Of a stretch of DNA of 64,000 nucleotides, positions 53,708 to 62,874 are shown piece by piece. How positions within the stretch are numbered: the stretch's first letter is position 1; the number at the start of each line of letters is the position of its first letter. A program made the position numbers and the translations under genes. The stretch spans positions 18,386-82,385 of the forward strand of contig JABAQZ010000025.1 in NCBI GenBank assembly GCA_019187405.1, read 5' to 3'. The stretch is from Ignavibacteria bacterium (GTDB taxonomy: Bacteria; Bacteroidota; Ignavibacteria; Tepidaquicellales; Tepidaquicellaceae). The notes under the pieces are model-generated. The model was not told where the DNA came from and made no database searches. It saw only the letters and a list, made by a program, of their open reading frames with translations.

Positions 53708-54340
53708 CTAATTCAGAAAATGTTTTTTAAAAATTAATAAATCTCCTTTGTCAAAATTTAAAGTAATTACTTTTGAAGTAGAAAGGTTGAGCGTTCCTTC
53801 TCTGATGCCGAATTTGAGATTTTCTCCTTTCAGTTTATACTTTAAACCTTTCGTATGAATGTTAAATGCTTTGGGCATTCCTACAAAAGAAAACAACTCA
53901 TTTTTTCTGTAATTAATAGAAGTACTTTTGTTTATTATGAATACTTCAAATTCATTATCTATCATCTTTATGTTCATATATTCCGTATGTCTTTTTAAAA
54001 TGCTTAGATTGTTGACTGTATGATCAATTCTAAGTCCCGAAAATCCGAAAACATAGGTTTCAAGCAAATTATTTGCCTTGCAGTAAATCAGGGATTTTTC
54101 AAAATCAGTTGTTTCCTGTTCATCTATTTTAATTATCTTCGATCCTTTTGATCTGAAATATCTCAATGCCGAATCACCTGCTGAATCCAAATCACCTATA
54201 ATAACATTGGGTATTATGTTAATGCTTTTTAATTTTTTGCACCCTCCGTCTGCGGCAATTATTATTGTCCTGCCTTTTTTATAATGCTCAACAATTTTTC
54301 GGTTTGGAATTTCCCCGTTTAGAAAAATTAACGTACGCAT
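53708..54340 (-). CDS. thiN: Thiamine pyrophosphokinase
   Basis: Transfers pyrophosphate from ATP to thiamine to give the active cofactor. The 210 residues contain IIAADGGCKKLKS, VIIGDLDSAGDSALRYF (Asp-rich metal and ATP site), DEQETTDFEKSLIYC and GFSGLRIDHTVNNL, the family's thiamine-site motifs. It is the promoter-proximal gene of a minus-strand run including a sodium symporter, patatin-barrel, phosphatase and purB. No TPP riboswitch (no CUGAGA helix pattern) is visible in the 204 bases upstream. Start ATG 54340. Confidence 0.92.
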   Translation of the reverse strand: MRTLIFLNGEIPNRKIVEHYKKGRTIIIAADGGCKKLKSINIIPNVIIGDLDSAGDSALRYFRSKGSKIIKIDEQETTDFEKSLIYCKANNLLETYVFGFSGLRIDHTVNNLSILKRHTEYMNIKMIDNEFEVFIINKSTSINYRKNELFSFVGMPKAFNIHTKGLKYKLKGENLKFGIREGTLNLSTSKVITLNFDKGDLLIFKKHFLN

Positions 54341-54544
54341 GATTTCAATCTGAATATTAAAATTATATTATTAAAATTATAGATAAATATTTATTGGTAT
54401 AATATGAATTTAATTATATTCAAAACATTTAATCTTGTAAGAAATTTTAACTTTCAAATCAGTATAAAATTCATAATCATTGTCTTGGATCTCGGCGGAA
54501 CAAATATACCGAATCCGTAATTCTTTACTAATAAAATATAATTA

Positions 54545-56698
54545 ATGAATTTTCTAAATCCGGCTATTCTTTTCGGTCTGTTTGCAGTCATTATTCCAAT
54601 AATCATTCATCTTCTGAATTTAAGGAAAATTAGAAAAGTTGAATTCAGCACGCTTATGTTTCTGAAGGAAATTCAGAAATCTAAGATGAGGAGAATAAAA
54701 CTGAAACAGTTACTGCTGCTTGCTCTGAGAATTCTTGTAATAACTTTTCTTGTTTTATGTTTCGCAAAACCTGTTTATGAAGGGTATGCCGTTAATGCCG
54801 ATGGTGAATCTAACCGGACATCTTTGATTTTTTTGGACGATTCGTTCAGCATGTCAGCAAATGACGGCGCAATTTCAAATCTTGAAAAAGGCAAAGAGTT
54901 TGTAAGAAAAATTTTGGAATATCATAAGCCAAGCGATGAAATTTATTTCATCAGATTTTCAGATATACAGCTTAATGATTATAAATTTATTTACGGCGAC
55001 TTTACTGAACTCGAAGACTCTCTGAATTCTGCAAAGTTATCCAGTAAGACAACTTTTTTAAGCGAAGTATTTAATTTCTCGGAAGATATTCTTAAAAATT
55101 CAATCAGCTCTCACAAAGAGATCTATATTATATCTGATTTTCAGTCTATAATTTTTGACGAAAATTTTTCTACAGGAAAAAAAATGACTCATGCAGCTGC
55201 TGATGCAGATATTTTTTTAATTAAAACAGGAGAGAATCCTTTCAGTAATCTTGGACTTGATTCAATTAAGCTGATAACTAAGTTGCCGGGCTTGGGCAAA
55301 GATTTAAGATTAAAAGTCAACTTGAAAAATTTTTCCAATGATGATGTTTTTAACAAAACAATCAAACTCTTTGTTAACGGAGGACAAGTATCTGAAAAAG
55401 CTTTTGATGTAAAGGCATTTGAAAATAAAGAAGCTGAATTTAAATTCAATCCGGGAGAATCAGATAAACTTGACGGTTATTTTGAACTTGTAAGAAATAA
55501 TATAAAGGAAGATGAATTGATTCAGGATAATAAGATTTATTTCAGCATGAATTTACCTTCTGGATTCCGAATTTCTTTAATTGATAATAATCCGGTTGAT
55601 TCGAAATATATAAATCTTGCTTTAGAGTCGGCAAAAGAAGTGGCATTGGATTCTTCATTAAATAATAAACAGTTTTTCGAAATTACGCATTCGGCAAAAA
55701 TTGACGGCAGCATACTAAATAAGGATGTTGTAATAATTTCCGGTAAACCGGAGTTCTCTGAATCAGAAGCTAATTTTTTCAGTGAATTTATTTCAAACGG
55801 CGGCGGAGCGCTGATGTTTTCTGATAAGAACATTAATATTTCAAATTATAACAATGTGCTGTTTGGGAAAATCAACTCGGTTTTTGCTGACAGAATCATC
55901 TATGAGGATACATCATCAGGAAAATTAAAATTCGGTAAAGTTGATTTTGAGCATCCGGTTTTATCTGATATATTCTCCAATAAAAATCTTTCACTAACCA
56001 ACGAGAAATTTATTTTAGAATCACCCGCAATAAAGTCTTATTTAAATTTTTTAACATCTAACAATTCAGTACCTTTAATCTCTCTTTCGAATAATGCGCC
56101 GCTGCTGACAGAAACTGATATATCAAAAGGGAAGATCATTATTTCATCAATATCGGCAGATACCGAAATGTCTGATTTTCCGCTTAAGTCAATATTTGTA
56201 CCTTTAATTGTGAGAAGCATTCTTTATTTGGGAAATAAGTATGATGTATTGAGCGATTATACGGTAGGAAAACAGAATCTTATAAACACAACCGGTATAT
56301 ACAACATTACAAAAATAAAATTACCGGACGGAAATTCAGCTGAACTAAATATCCCTTTAAGCAGCGGATTCGAAAAATCATTTCTGCTGCCTTATACCGG
56401 ATATTCCCGTGTACCGGGAGTATATGCTGCGGCGGACAGCTCATCAGATGAATTTAAATTTTCGCTTAACAATAATCCGCTGGAAAGCAGCAATGCAATT
56501 TTGAGTAAGGATGAAATTCTTAATCTTGTAGAAAGTTCCGGATATAAAAATGTAAAACTCTTAACAGATATGGAAAGTATTGGAACTTCTGTAGAGGAAT
56601 CGAGAAAGGGAATTGGACTTTGGAAATATTTGCTTTTAGGAGCTTTTATATTTCTGCTGCTTGAAATTTTTATTTCAAAAAAGCTCGAAGAAGGGTGA
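54545..56698 (+). CDS. BatA-type membrane protein with von Willebrand A-like domain
   Basis: A 717-residue protein. The N-terminus is the BatA double-helix domain (MNFLNPAILFGLFAVIIPI..., helices at about 7-25 and 57-75), the vWA domain begins near residue 92 with MIDAS-like DxSxS at 98-102, and a final helix lies at 697-712. Between them are long beta-rich stretches with no cysteines. The Bat proteins are tied to aerotolerance and periplasmic interactions in Bacteroides; role here unproven. It stands alone on the plus strand, opposite thiN. Confidence 0.85.
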   Translation: MNFLNPAILFGLFAVIIPIIIHLLNLRKIRKVEFSTLMFLKEIQKSKMRRIKLKQLLLLALRILVITFLVLCFAKPVYEGYAVNADGESNRTSLIFLDDSFSMSANDGAISNLEKGKEFVRKILEYHKPSDEIYFIRFSDIQLNDYKFIYGDFTELEDSLNSAKLSSKTTFLSEVFNFSEDILKNSISSHKEIYIISDFQSIIFDENFSTGKKMTHAAADADIFLIKTGENPFSNLGLDSIKLITKLPGLGKDLRLKVNLKNFSNDDVFNKTIKLFVNGGQVSEKAFDVKAFENKEAEFKFNPGESDKLDGYFELVRNNIKEDELIQDNKIYFSMNLPSGFRISLIDNNPVDSKYINLALESAKEVALDSSLNNKQFFEITHSAKIDGSILNKDVVIISGKPEFSESEANFFSEFISNGGGALMFSDKNINISNYNNVLFGKINSVFADRIIYEDTSSGKLKFGKVDFEHPVLSDIFSNKNLSLTNEKFILESPAIKSYLNFLTSNNSVPLISLSNNAPLLTETDISKGKIIISSISADTEMSDFPLKSIFVPLIVRSILYLGNKYDVLSDYTVGKQNLINTTGIYNITKIKLPDGNSAELNIPLSSGFEKSFLLPYTGYSRVPGVYAAADSSSDEFKFSLNNNPLESSNAILSKDEILNLVESSGYKNVKLLTDMESIGTSVEESRKGIGLWKYLLLGAFIFLLLEIFISKKLEEG

Positions 56699-56930
56699 TT
56701 TTAATTTATACATTAATAAAAATTTTGCGCTAAATTTTTATCTTATTTAATGAGAAATTTATAATTTTGAATTGGTAATTTGTGATTTTTTCTTTATTAT
56801 AATAGTGAAATTTTATTAAAGGAAGTTTCAAGTTAAGTTTGATAAAATTAAAATTTGTTTAAATCATTTTGGTTCCAGAAAAATCAATTCAAGTAAACAT
56901 TTATTCAATAATTTAATAAATTAAATAAAC

Positions 56931-58304
56931 ATGCTATCAAAGATAAACTATTTTTTAAAGCAAACCGGATTAGGAATAATTCTGTTTGCTCTTTTAACTG
57001 TGTTGACTTTTTCCGTATCTGCAAATGCAACAACCGTAACTGTAATTGCCCAGAATTTTTCTTTTAATCCGGCAAATATTAATGTTAATGTCGGTGATAC
57101 GGTAAAATTTCAATGGGCAGAAGGCAGTCATACTACTACATGTGACGGGATTTTCCCGGGAACAGTTTTGCCGTCTGGAGCCGCTTCTTGGAATGCGTCT
57201 TTAAACAGCGGCAGCACAACTTATTTATACAAAGTAACCGTAGCCGGCACATATAATTATGTCTGCCAGCCGCATGCGCCGAGCATGGCAGGTGTTATTG
57301 TAGCTTCAGGAGGATCAGGCGGTGCATTACTTACCGAAAATTTTGATTATCCGGCAGGCGATTCGCTCGGAGCTCACGGATGGGTTTCATTCAGCGGAGG
57401 AACCACAAATGTTTTATCTGTGACTTCACCCGGATTAACTTACAGCGGTTATCCGTTATCAGGTATCGGAAATGCCGCAACCGTAATGAATACCGGTCAG
57501 GATGCATATAAGAATTTTGATTCACCGGTCGATTCGACAATTCCCTTGTATACTTCATTTATGATAAATGTTACAGCTGCTCAAACCGGAGATTATTTTT
57601 TTGCATTTCTGCCTTCAACCAGTACTTCTTTATACACTGCAAGATTTTATGCAAAAGACAGCTCAGGCAGTTTAGCATTCGGGCTAAGTAAATCCACTGC
57701 AGCATCGGGCGGCATTTTCTATACAGGAGGGAATTATTCCTATGGTACAACTTATCTAGTGGTAATAAAATATATTTTTGTACCCGGAGGTACCAATGAT
57801 ACCATGAGAGCATACATTTTCCCGACAGGAATTCCTTCATCAGAGCCGTCATCATCTACTATTGGACCGGTTACCGGAACTCTATCTGATAATCAGCTCG
57901 GCAGGATTGCCTTGCGACAGGGGTCTAGCGCTAGTTCGCCAACATTGAGAGTTGACGGATTTAAAGTAACGCAGTCATGGAGCTCGATTGTAACTTCGAT
58001 AGGAAATCAGATCAGCAGTAATCCGGAAGGCTTTAGTTTAATGCAGAATTATCCTAATCCGTTTAATCCTTCCACTAAAATTAGATACAGCATACCTGAA
58101 TATGGTGATGTAAAAATTACCGTATATGATGCATTGGGAAGGGAAATTAAAAATCTTGTAAATGGTAATTTATCTTCGGGAGTTTATGAAACTGAATTTA
58201 ATGGGACAGGATACAATTCAGGAGTATATTTTTATAGATTGGATTTTACAGGTGAAAACGGTTCGGTGTATTCGGAAACAAAGAAGTTACTTTTAATAAA
58301 ATAA
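56931..58304 (+). CDS. Secreted cupredoxin with type IX sorting domain
   Basis: A 457-residue secreted protein. Signal peptide at 1-33. The plastocyanin-like domain (about 35-125) binds copper with His67, Cys112, His115 and Met119 (EGSHTTT and VCQPHAPSMAG). A central 200-residue region (about 125-365), Ser/Thr/Gly-rich, reads as a beta-sandwich of lectin or jelly-roll type by look. The last 85 residues are the type A type IX sorting domain (FSLMQNYPNPFNPSTKIRYS..., EIKNLVNGNLSSGVYETEFNG), which is cleaved as the cargo is anchored or released. This cargo uses the SprA channel. Electron transfer or copper handling at the cell surface is inference. Confidence 0.9.
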   Translation: MLSKINYFLKQTGLGIILFALLTVLTFSVSANATTVTVIAQNFSFNPANINVNVGDTVKFQWAEGSHTTTCDGIFPGTVLPSGAASWNASLNSGSTTYLYKVTVAGTYNYVCQPHAPSMAGVIVASGGSGGALLTENFDYPAGDSLGAHGWVSFSGGTTNVLSVTSPGLTYSGYPLSGIGNAATVMNTGQDAYKNFDSPVDSTIPLYTSFMINVTAAQTGDYFFAFLPSTSTSLYTARFYAKDSSGSLAFGLSKSTAASGGIFYTGGNYSYGTTYLVVIKYIFVPGGTNDTMRAYIFPTGIPSSEPSSSTIGPVTGTLSDNQLGRIALRQGSSASSPTLRVDGFKVTQSWSSIVTSIGNQISSNPEGFSLMQNYPNPFNPSTKIRYSIPEYGDVKITVYDALGREIKNLVNGNLSSGVYETEFNGTGYNSGVYFYRLDFTGENGSVYSETKKLLLIK

Positions 58305-58323
58305 ATCCTAAAACCTAAAAAAT

Positions 58324-58358
58324 AATCCGGTTATGCTTATTGCTTAACCGGATTTTTT
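58324..58358 (+). terminator. Rho-independent terminator after the cupredoxin gene
   Basis: AATCCGGTTA (58324-58333) pairs with TAACCGGATT (58345-58354), giving a 10-bp perfect stem, followed by six T residues to 58358. It lies 20 bases after the stop and also faces the convergent tRNA-Ser gene. Confidence 0.9.
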
Positions 58359-58384
58359 ATTTCAAACTAACATCAATGCAGCAG

Positions 58385-58473
58385 CGGAAGGGGAGAGATT
58401 CGAACTCTCGGTACAGTTTAACCCGTACGACGGTTTAGCAAACCGTTGGTTTAAGCCACTCACCCACCCTTCC
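58385..58473 (-). tRNA. tRNA-Ser (GCU anticodon)
   Basis: Minus strand, 89 bases. The 7-bp acceptor GGAAGGG (58473-58467) pairs with CCCTTCC (58392-58386), and discriminator G at 58385. Anticodon stem ACGGT/ACCGT has loop TTGCTAA with GCT, a long variable arm (CGTACGGGTTAAACTGTACC type, typical of Ser) and T loop TTCGAAT. CCA is not encoded: CTGC follows. Reads AGC/AGU serine codons. Confidence 0.96.
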
Positions 58474-58541
58474 GGGTTATACGGCTTAAATTTTTGTGCT
58501 AATATATCTCTTTAGATTTCGGATTTCAAGATAAGAATAAA

Positions 58542-59912
58542 TTATTTTAAAGAGATGATATCGTTGTAAAGCACAAATATCATCAGCGCTATCAGCAGAG
58601 CAAATCCGACATTCTGCAGGATCATCTGAACTTTATAAGGCACCGGTTTTCTTACGATTCCTTCATACAAAAGCATCATAAAGTGCCCCCCGTCGAGAGC
58701 AGGAAAAGGGAGTATGTTGATCACTGCAAGCGATATTGAAAGAATGGCAAGAAAACCAAGAAACGGAATTATACCGATTTCAGCTGACTGTGCAGATGCC
58801 TGTGCAATTTTTACAGGTCCTCCGATGGCTTTTTTAAACGCTACATCACCCCGGATAATCTTGGCAATTGTCTTAACAAACAATTCAATGCCGAGATGAT
58901 ACATGTCATATCCGGCTTTTGGAATTGCAGTTATGAGATTATATTTCACTTCTTTCACGGGTCCAATGTATTTGCCAAGAATTTTTACGCCGATGGTAGA
59001 ATCAGCAGAAGTTATAACTTTACATTCCATCGTTTCGGAATTGCGGGTCCATTTAACATTCATTTCCTTGCCGGCGTTTTCTCTGATTACATCAGTCAGC
59101 TGCTGTGAGTTGACAATCTTATGCGAATTAATTTCCGTGATAATGTCACCGGGTTTTAAACCGCACGACGAAGCCGGCTTGCCTTCAAGCACTTCGCTTA
59201 TTTCAGGTATCAGACCTTCCGGAAAAATTCCGAAATTTTTTTCCGTTAGATCTCCCGCGGTTTCTTTTGGGATTAAAATGCTTTTCTGAACTCCGTCTCT
59301 CATTATGACAAAGTTCAGCGATTCACCAAGCGATTCGAAATGCAGATTATAAGTAACGTCTTCCCAGGTATTTACTTGTTTGTTATTTATGGTAAGAATC
59401 CTATCATTTTGTTTCAGTTCAGTATTTGCTGCGGCAGAGTTTGGAGAAATATATCCGATGACGGTAGTATCATAAAAACTTTTGCCTTTTATAAGTGTCA
59501 ATGCATAGAATATAAGGAATGCAAGTAAAAAGTTCATTATGACACCTGCTGTAATTACGACCATTCTTTTCCATACGGGTTTTGATCTGTATTCCCATGG
59601 CTGAGGTTCTTTTGCGATGAATTCTTTATCCATGCTTTCGTCAATCATACCAGCAACCTTTACATATCCGCCGATTGGAAAAGCACAAATTCTATAGTCG
59701 GTATTGTCTCCGAGTTCTACTTCATCGCTTAGCTTTCCAAAAGTGAAGCCGTTGATTTTATTATATCCGAAGAGTCTGTATCCGATTCCCAATGCAAAGA
59801 CTTCTGCTCTCATTCCCGTAAGACGGGCTGCTATAAAATGACCGAATTCGTGAACAAATACAAGAATTCCGATGACAATTAAAAAATAAAATATAGTGTT
59901 GAATAATTCCAT
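58542..59912 (-). CDS. rseP: RseP-type site-2 membrane metalloprotease
   Basis: Intramembrane zinc protease cutting anti-sigma factors and signal-peptide remnants. The zinc motif HEFGH is at 21-25, just inside the first membrane helix; PIGGYVKVAGM follows, two PDZ domains (about 150-230 and 235-320, with SPNSAAANTELKQNDRIL and LEGKPASSCGLKPGDIITEI) sit in the periplasm, and the last ligand Asp is in PFPALDGGHFM near 406. 456 residues is usual. Lies 93 bases after dxr on the same strand, a common pairing. The 5-cysteine anti-sigma in 61917-62825 is a possible substrate, unproven. Confidence 0.93.
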   Translation of the reverse strand: MELFNTIFYFLIVIGILVFVHEFGHFIAARLTGMRAEVFALGIGYRLFGYNKINGFTFGKLSDEVELGDNTDYRICAFPIGGYVKVAGMIDESMDKEFIAKEPQPWEYRSKPVWKRMVVITAGVIMNFLLAFLIFYALTLIKGKSFYDTTVIGYISPNSAAANTELKQNDRILTINNKQVNTWEDVTYNLHFESLGESLNFVIMRDGVQKSILIPKETAGDLTEKNFGIFPEGLIPEISEVLEGKPASSCGLKPGDIITEINSHKIVNSQQLTDVIRENAGKEMNVKWTRNSETMECKVITSADSTIGVKILGKYIGPVKEVKYNLITAIPKAGYDMYHLGIELFVKTIAKIIRGDVAFKKAIGGPVKIAQASAQSAEIGIIPFLGFLAILSISLAVINILPFPALDGGHFMMLLYEGIVRKPVPYKVQMILQNVGFALLIALMIFVLYNDIISLK

Positions 59913-60005
59913 TATTTTGTGTGTTACGTCTGTTTTTTAGATAAGTTAGCTGTAAATAATATAAATTTTAAGTAATAATTTTTTCATAATTGAAATAAAA
60001 AGAAA

Positions 60006-61181
60006 TTAATCCAAAGAATACTTTTTCTTTAATTCGGATTTTACGCTTCTATCGATTTCAATCACATCATCCAATTCGAAATCTAAATTGTTATTATGTT
60101 TATTAAGCTGTTCTTCAATGATTTCAGAAATGGAAAGGAAGTTCACTTTTTCATTAAGAAATAGTTCTACAGCAATTTCGTTTGCCGCATTTAAAACCGC
60201 CGGATATGTTCCTCCGGAATTTAAAGCATCGAATGCAAGTTTCAGGCATCTGAACTTCTTTAAATCGGGTTCTTCAAAAGTAAGATTGTTGAATTTACCG
60301 AAATCCATTTTACAAAATTCCGATTCTATCCTTTCGGGATAAGTAATGGCAAACTGAATTGGGATTCTCATATCCGGAATTCCGAGTTGTGCCTTGACGG
60401 AATTGTCCCTGAATTCTACCATTGAATGGATAATTGACTGCGGATGGATGATGACATCAAGCTGATCGGCGTTTAAGTTAAATAGCCAGTGCGCTTCAAT
60501 AATTTCCAATCCTTTATTCATCATGGTTGCTGAATCAATTGTAATCTTTTTACCCATTGACCAGTTGGGATGATTTAAGGCATCTTCAACTGAAGCATTT
60601 TTCATCTCAATCAATGATTTATTTCTAAAAGGTCCGCCTGAAGCAGTAATAATCAATCTGGAAACAGAATCGGCCGATTCACCTAATAGACATTGAAATA
60701 TTGCAGAATGTTCGCTATCGATCGGATAAATGACTGCATTATTTTTTGCACTAACATCGTTAATTAATTTACCTGCAATGACAAGAGTTTCCTTGTTTGC
60801 CAGAGCAACATTCTTACCGAGTTTAAGTGCATTTATAGTCGGTATTAATCCGGAAAAACCTACGAGCGCTGATAAGAGTAAATCATAATTATTTCTTCCT
60901 GCGATATCGGCAAGTCCTGATTCTCCCTGAAGTATTTCAAGTTCCGGGAAGTAATAATCAGATACAAACTTTTTGTACGCATTTAAATCTTGAATTACTA
61001 CAGTATTGGGTGAATGTTCGGCAATTTGCTTAGCCAGCAGATCGATGTTTTTATTTGTTGTTAGACTTACGACTTTGATCGGATATTCCTTTTTTTTGAG
61101 ATTTTCAATTACCTTTAATGAATTGCATCCGATCGAGCCGGTAGATCCGAGAATTGATATTCGTTTTATGTTTACTGCCAA
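60006..61181 (-). CDS. dxr: 1-deoxy-D-xylulose 5-phosphate reductoisomerase
   Basis: Second step of the non-mevalonate isoprenoid pathway, turning DXP into MEP with NADPH. The NADPH loop GSTGSIGCNSLKVI is at residues 12-25; the active site is spread over SEHSAIFQCL, ASGGPFRNKS, HPNWSMGKKITIDSATMMNKGLEIIEAHWLF and IIHPQSIIHSMVEF. 391 residues is normal. Followed by rseP, preceded by a terminator at 61204-61236. Confidence 0.96.
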   Translation of the reverse strand: MAVNIKRISILGSTGSIGCNSLKVIENLKKKEYPIKVVSLTTNKNIDLLAKQIAEHSPNTVVIQDLNAYKKFVSDYYFPELEILQGESGLADIAGRNNYDLLLSALVGFSGLIPTINALKLGKNVALANKETLVIAGKLINDVSAKNNAVIYPIDSEHSAIFQCLLGESADSVSRLIITASGGPFRNKSLIEMKNASVEDALNHPNWSMGKKITIDSATMMNKGLEIIEAHWLFNLNADQLDVIIHPQSIIHSMVEFRDNSVKAQLGIPDMRIPIQFAITYPERIESEFCKMDFGKFNNLTFEEPDLKKFRCLKLAFDALNSGGTYPAVLNAANEIAVELFLNEKVNFLSISEIIEEQLNKHNNNLDFELDDVIEIDRSVKSELKKKYSLD

Positions 61182-61203
61182 GCTAAAATTTACTTATGAA
61201 AAT

Positions 61204-61236
61204 AAAAAACCCAAGAAACCATTAATTTCTTGAGTT
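61204..61236 (-). terminator. Rho-independent terminator of the sigma/anti-sigma/TlpA operon
   Basis: On the minus strand AACTCAAGAAA (61236-61226) pairs with TTTCTTGGGTT (61218-61208), 11 bp with one G-T, and T residues follow to about 61204. It lies 25 bases after the TlpA stop, before the dxr gene. Confidence 0.88.
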
Positions 61237-61261
61237 AACAATTAGAGAATAGATTCAGCAA

Positions 61262-61906
61262 TCAGTTTAGGTATTTGTTGATGGATTTCAAAAATGTAGC
61301 TTTATCTCTTGCACCAACTATAGTTTCTGAAATTTTTCCTTCTTTGTTAATTATAAAAGTTGTTGGTACGGCTTCTATTTTTGAGCCATCAGCTTCGCTG
61401 AATGCATCCACAAGTTCCTGATTACCGTCAAGAACCATATATGTAACCGGATTTGTTTTCAAAAAATCATCTACTTTTTTAGAGTTAGGCTGCTGGAAAA
61501 CATTCATACCGATCATTTTAAAATTTTTATCTTTTAGTTCGGCAAAAATGCTCGATAGATCCGGCATTTCTTTGATGCAAGGACCGCACCAAGTAGCCCA
61601 GAAGTTAACCAATACCACATTTCCTTTAAGGTCTTTCAATGATATCTGCTTTCCATCTTCGGTCCAATAGAAATTGGGAGCGATTTTTTTCCCGGCGGAT
61701 TTTTCGGTTTTATCTACTTTAAACAGCTTTATGCTGCTGGTTTTGTCAGTAACTTCTTTTTGTTCAGCAGTCTTATTCTGCTGAAGGTTTTCTTTCTTTT
61801 CATTTAATTTTTGTGAACTTTGCTTCTCTACTTCATCTTTTCCGCAGCTTAAGGAAACAAAAAGCATTATTGCAAAAAATACAGTAATCAAATTTGATAG
61901 TTTCAT
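61262..61906 (-). CDS. TlpA-like thiol-disulfide lipoprotein
   Basis: A 214-residue lipoprotein: lipobox SLSC with Cys21, a Lys/Glu/Gln-rich linker (22-70), then a thioredoxin-like domain (about 75-212). The redox pair is CGPC (Cys107/Cys110) in FWATWCGPC, and VPTTFIINKEGKI is the cis-proline loop. Acts as reductant or oxidant in the periplasm. It follows the anti-sigma gene by 10 bases and ends the operon. Its proximity to a five-cysteine anti-sigma hints that it could reset or sense that protein's thiols; this is inference. Confidence 0.9.
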   Translation of the reverse strand: MKLSNLITVFFAIMLFVSLSCGKDEVEKQSSQKLNEKKENLQQNKTAEQKEVTDKTSSIKLFKVDKTEKSAGKKIAPNFYWTEDGKQISLKDLKGNVVLVNFWATWCGPCIKEMPDLSSIFAELKDKNFKMIGMNVFQQPNSKKVDDFLKTNPVTYMVLDGNQELVDAFSEADGSKIEAVPTTFIINKEGKISETIVGARDKATFLKSINKYLN

Positions 61907-61916
61907 TTTTTGAAAT

Positions 61917-62825
61917 TTATTTATTTATATTTTTTAAAACAGAAGTTAATACCTGTGCTTCAAGATGCGCAACTGATGAACAAATTACGCCATCCGAATA
62001 CCAAATTACTGCTGTCCTTGCTTTATCTTTAGTACAAGGCATCCAGTTTTTCCCTTTTATAATATCGTTTCTAAATTCTTCATTTAAAATCATTTTATCA
62101 ATGTTATTTAAAATATGCTCTTTGCATCCCTGCATTGTGTAGATGTAATAATTGTTCGATTTGTAAACAATATGGGCAATCTTTTCACCGTTAATTTCAG
62201 TGCATATTCCTCCAACAAGCTGGGCATCTTTAAGCACGGGTACATATACCTTGAAGTCAACTTCTTTATTCAGCTTATCTTCAAGCTCTTTGGGATTTGA
62301 ACATTCAGGATTAATTTTGATCTCGCCGGATTCTACTTTATCAAAGATATTTCTTGAAGCAGCGACAAGTTCTTCTGTATTATTGCTGAAAAAGGAATTA
62401 AATAAAAACGCAAGAGCTATGAGAATAATAAAAACAACACTTCCATAGAGAAAATATTTTCTGTAATAATTTCTGTCGCCTGTAAATGTTTCCCGAGAAG
62501 ACTTGCTTGAGATCTGTGGCTTCTGATTTGCATTTCTTATAATTTCGTCAATACCTTTTCCTATGTTCTGCATCACATACAGAGGGGTATCTGACTTTTT
62601 TATGCTTTTCTGAAGTTTTTCTTTTGTAATTTTTTCAGATATGTATCTTACTCGGTAATCGGGATCGTTTTTAATTAAGTTTTCAATATCCCGACGAAGA
62701 TTATCGTCTTTAATTTCATTATCCAGATATGAAGTTATTAATTCATATTTCAAATCGGGATTGTTTTCATCTCCGTAATGTAAAGAACTGTCGGAGCCGG
62801 GGTTGTTTGAAGCTGAATCTGGCAT
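61917..62825 (-). CDS. Transmembrane anti-sigma factor with cysteine-rich periplasmic domain
   Basis: A 302-residue membrane protein with a cytoplasmic N-terminal half (charged helices, about 20-90, with YELITSYLDNEIKDDNLRRDIENL resembling the anti-sigma N-terminal helix), one membrane span at about 118-140 and a periplasmic half that has five cysteines (in NPECSN, VGGICTE, MQGCKE, WMPCTK and GVICSS). No HxxxCxxC zinc motif is present. Gene order and the 49-base gap after the sigma gene identify it as its anti-sigma. The five periplasmic cysteines, with TlpA as the next gene, suggest redox control. Not a strictly recognised family. Confidence 0.82.
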   Translation of the reverse strand: MPDSASNNPGSDSSLHYGDENNPDLKYELITSYLDNEIKDDNLRRDIENLIKNDPDYRVRYISEKITKEKLQKSIKKSDTPLYVMQNIGKGIDEIIRNANQKPQISSKSSRETFTGDRNYYRKYFLYGSVVFIILIALAFLFNSFFSNNTEELVAASRNIFDKVESGEIKINPECSNPKELEDKLNKEVDFKVYVPVLKDAQLVGGICTEINGEKIAHIVYKSNNYYIYTMQGCKEHILNNIDKMILNEEFRNDIIKGKNWMPCTKDKARTAVIWYSDGVICSSVAHLEAQVLTSVLKNINK

Positions 62826-62874
62826 TTAAGATAAAGTAAAAATTTTTAAATAATTTCCGTTTTAATTTTAAAAT

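Noticed and set aside
54341..54544. Possible TPP riboswitch before thiN
   Set aside because: No CUGAGA helix or other thi-box landmarks are visible in the upstream DNA; the region is plain AT-rich.
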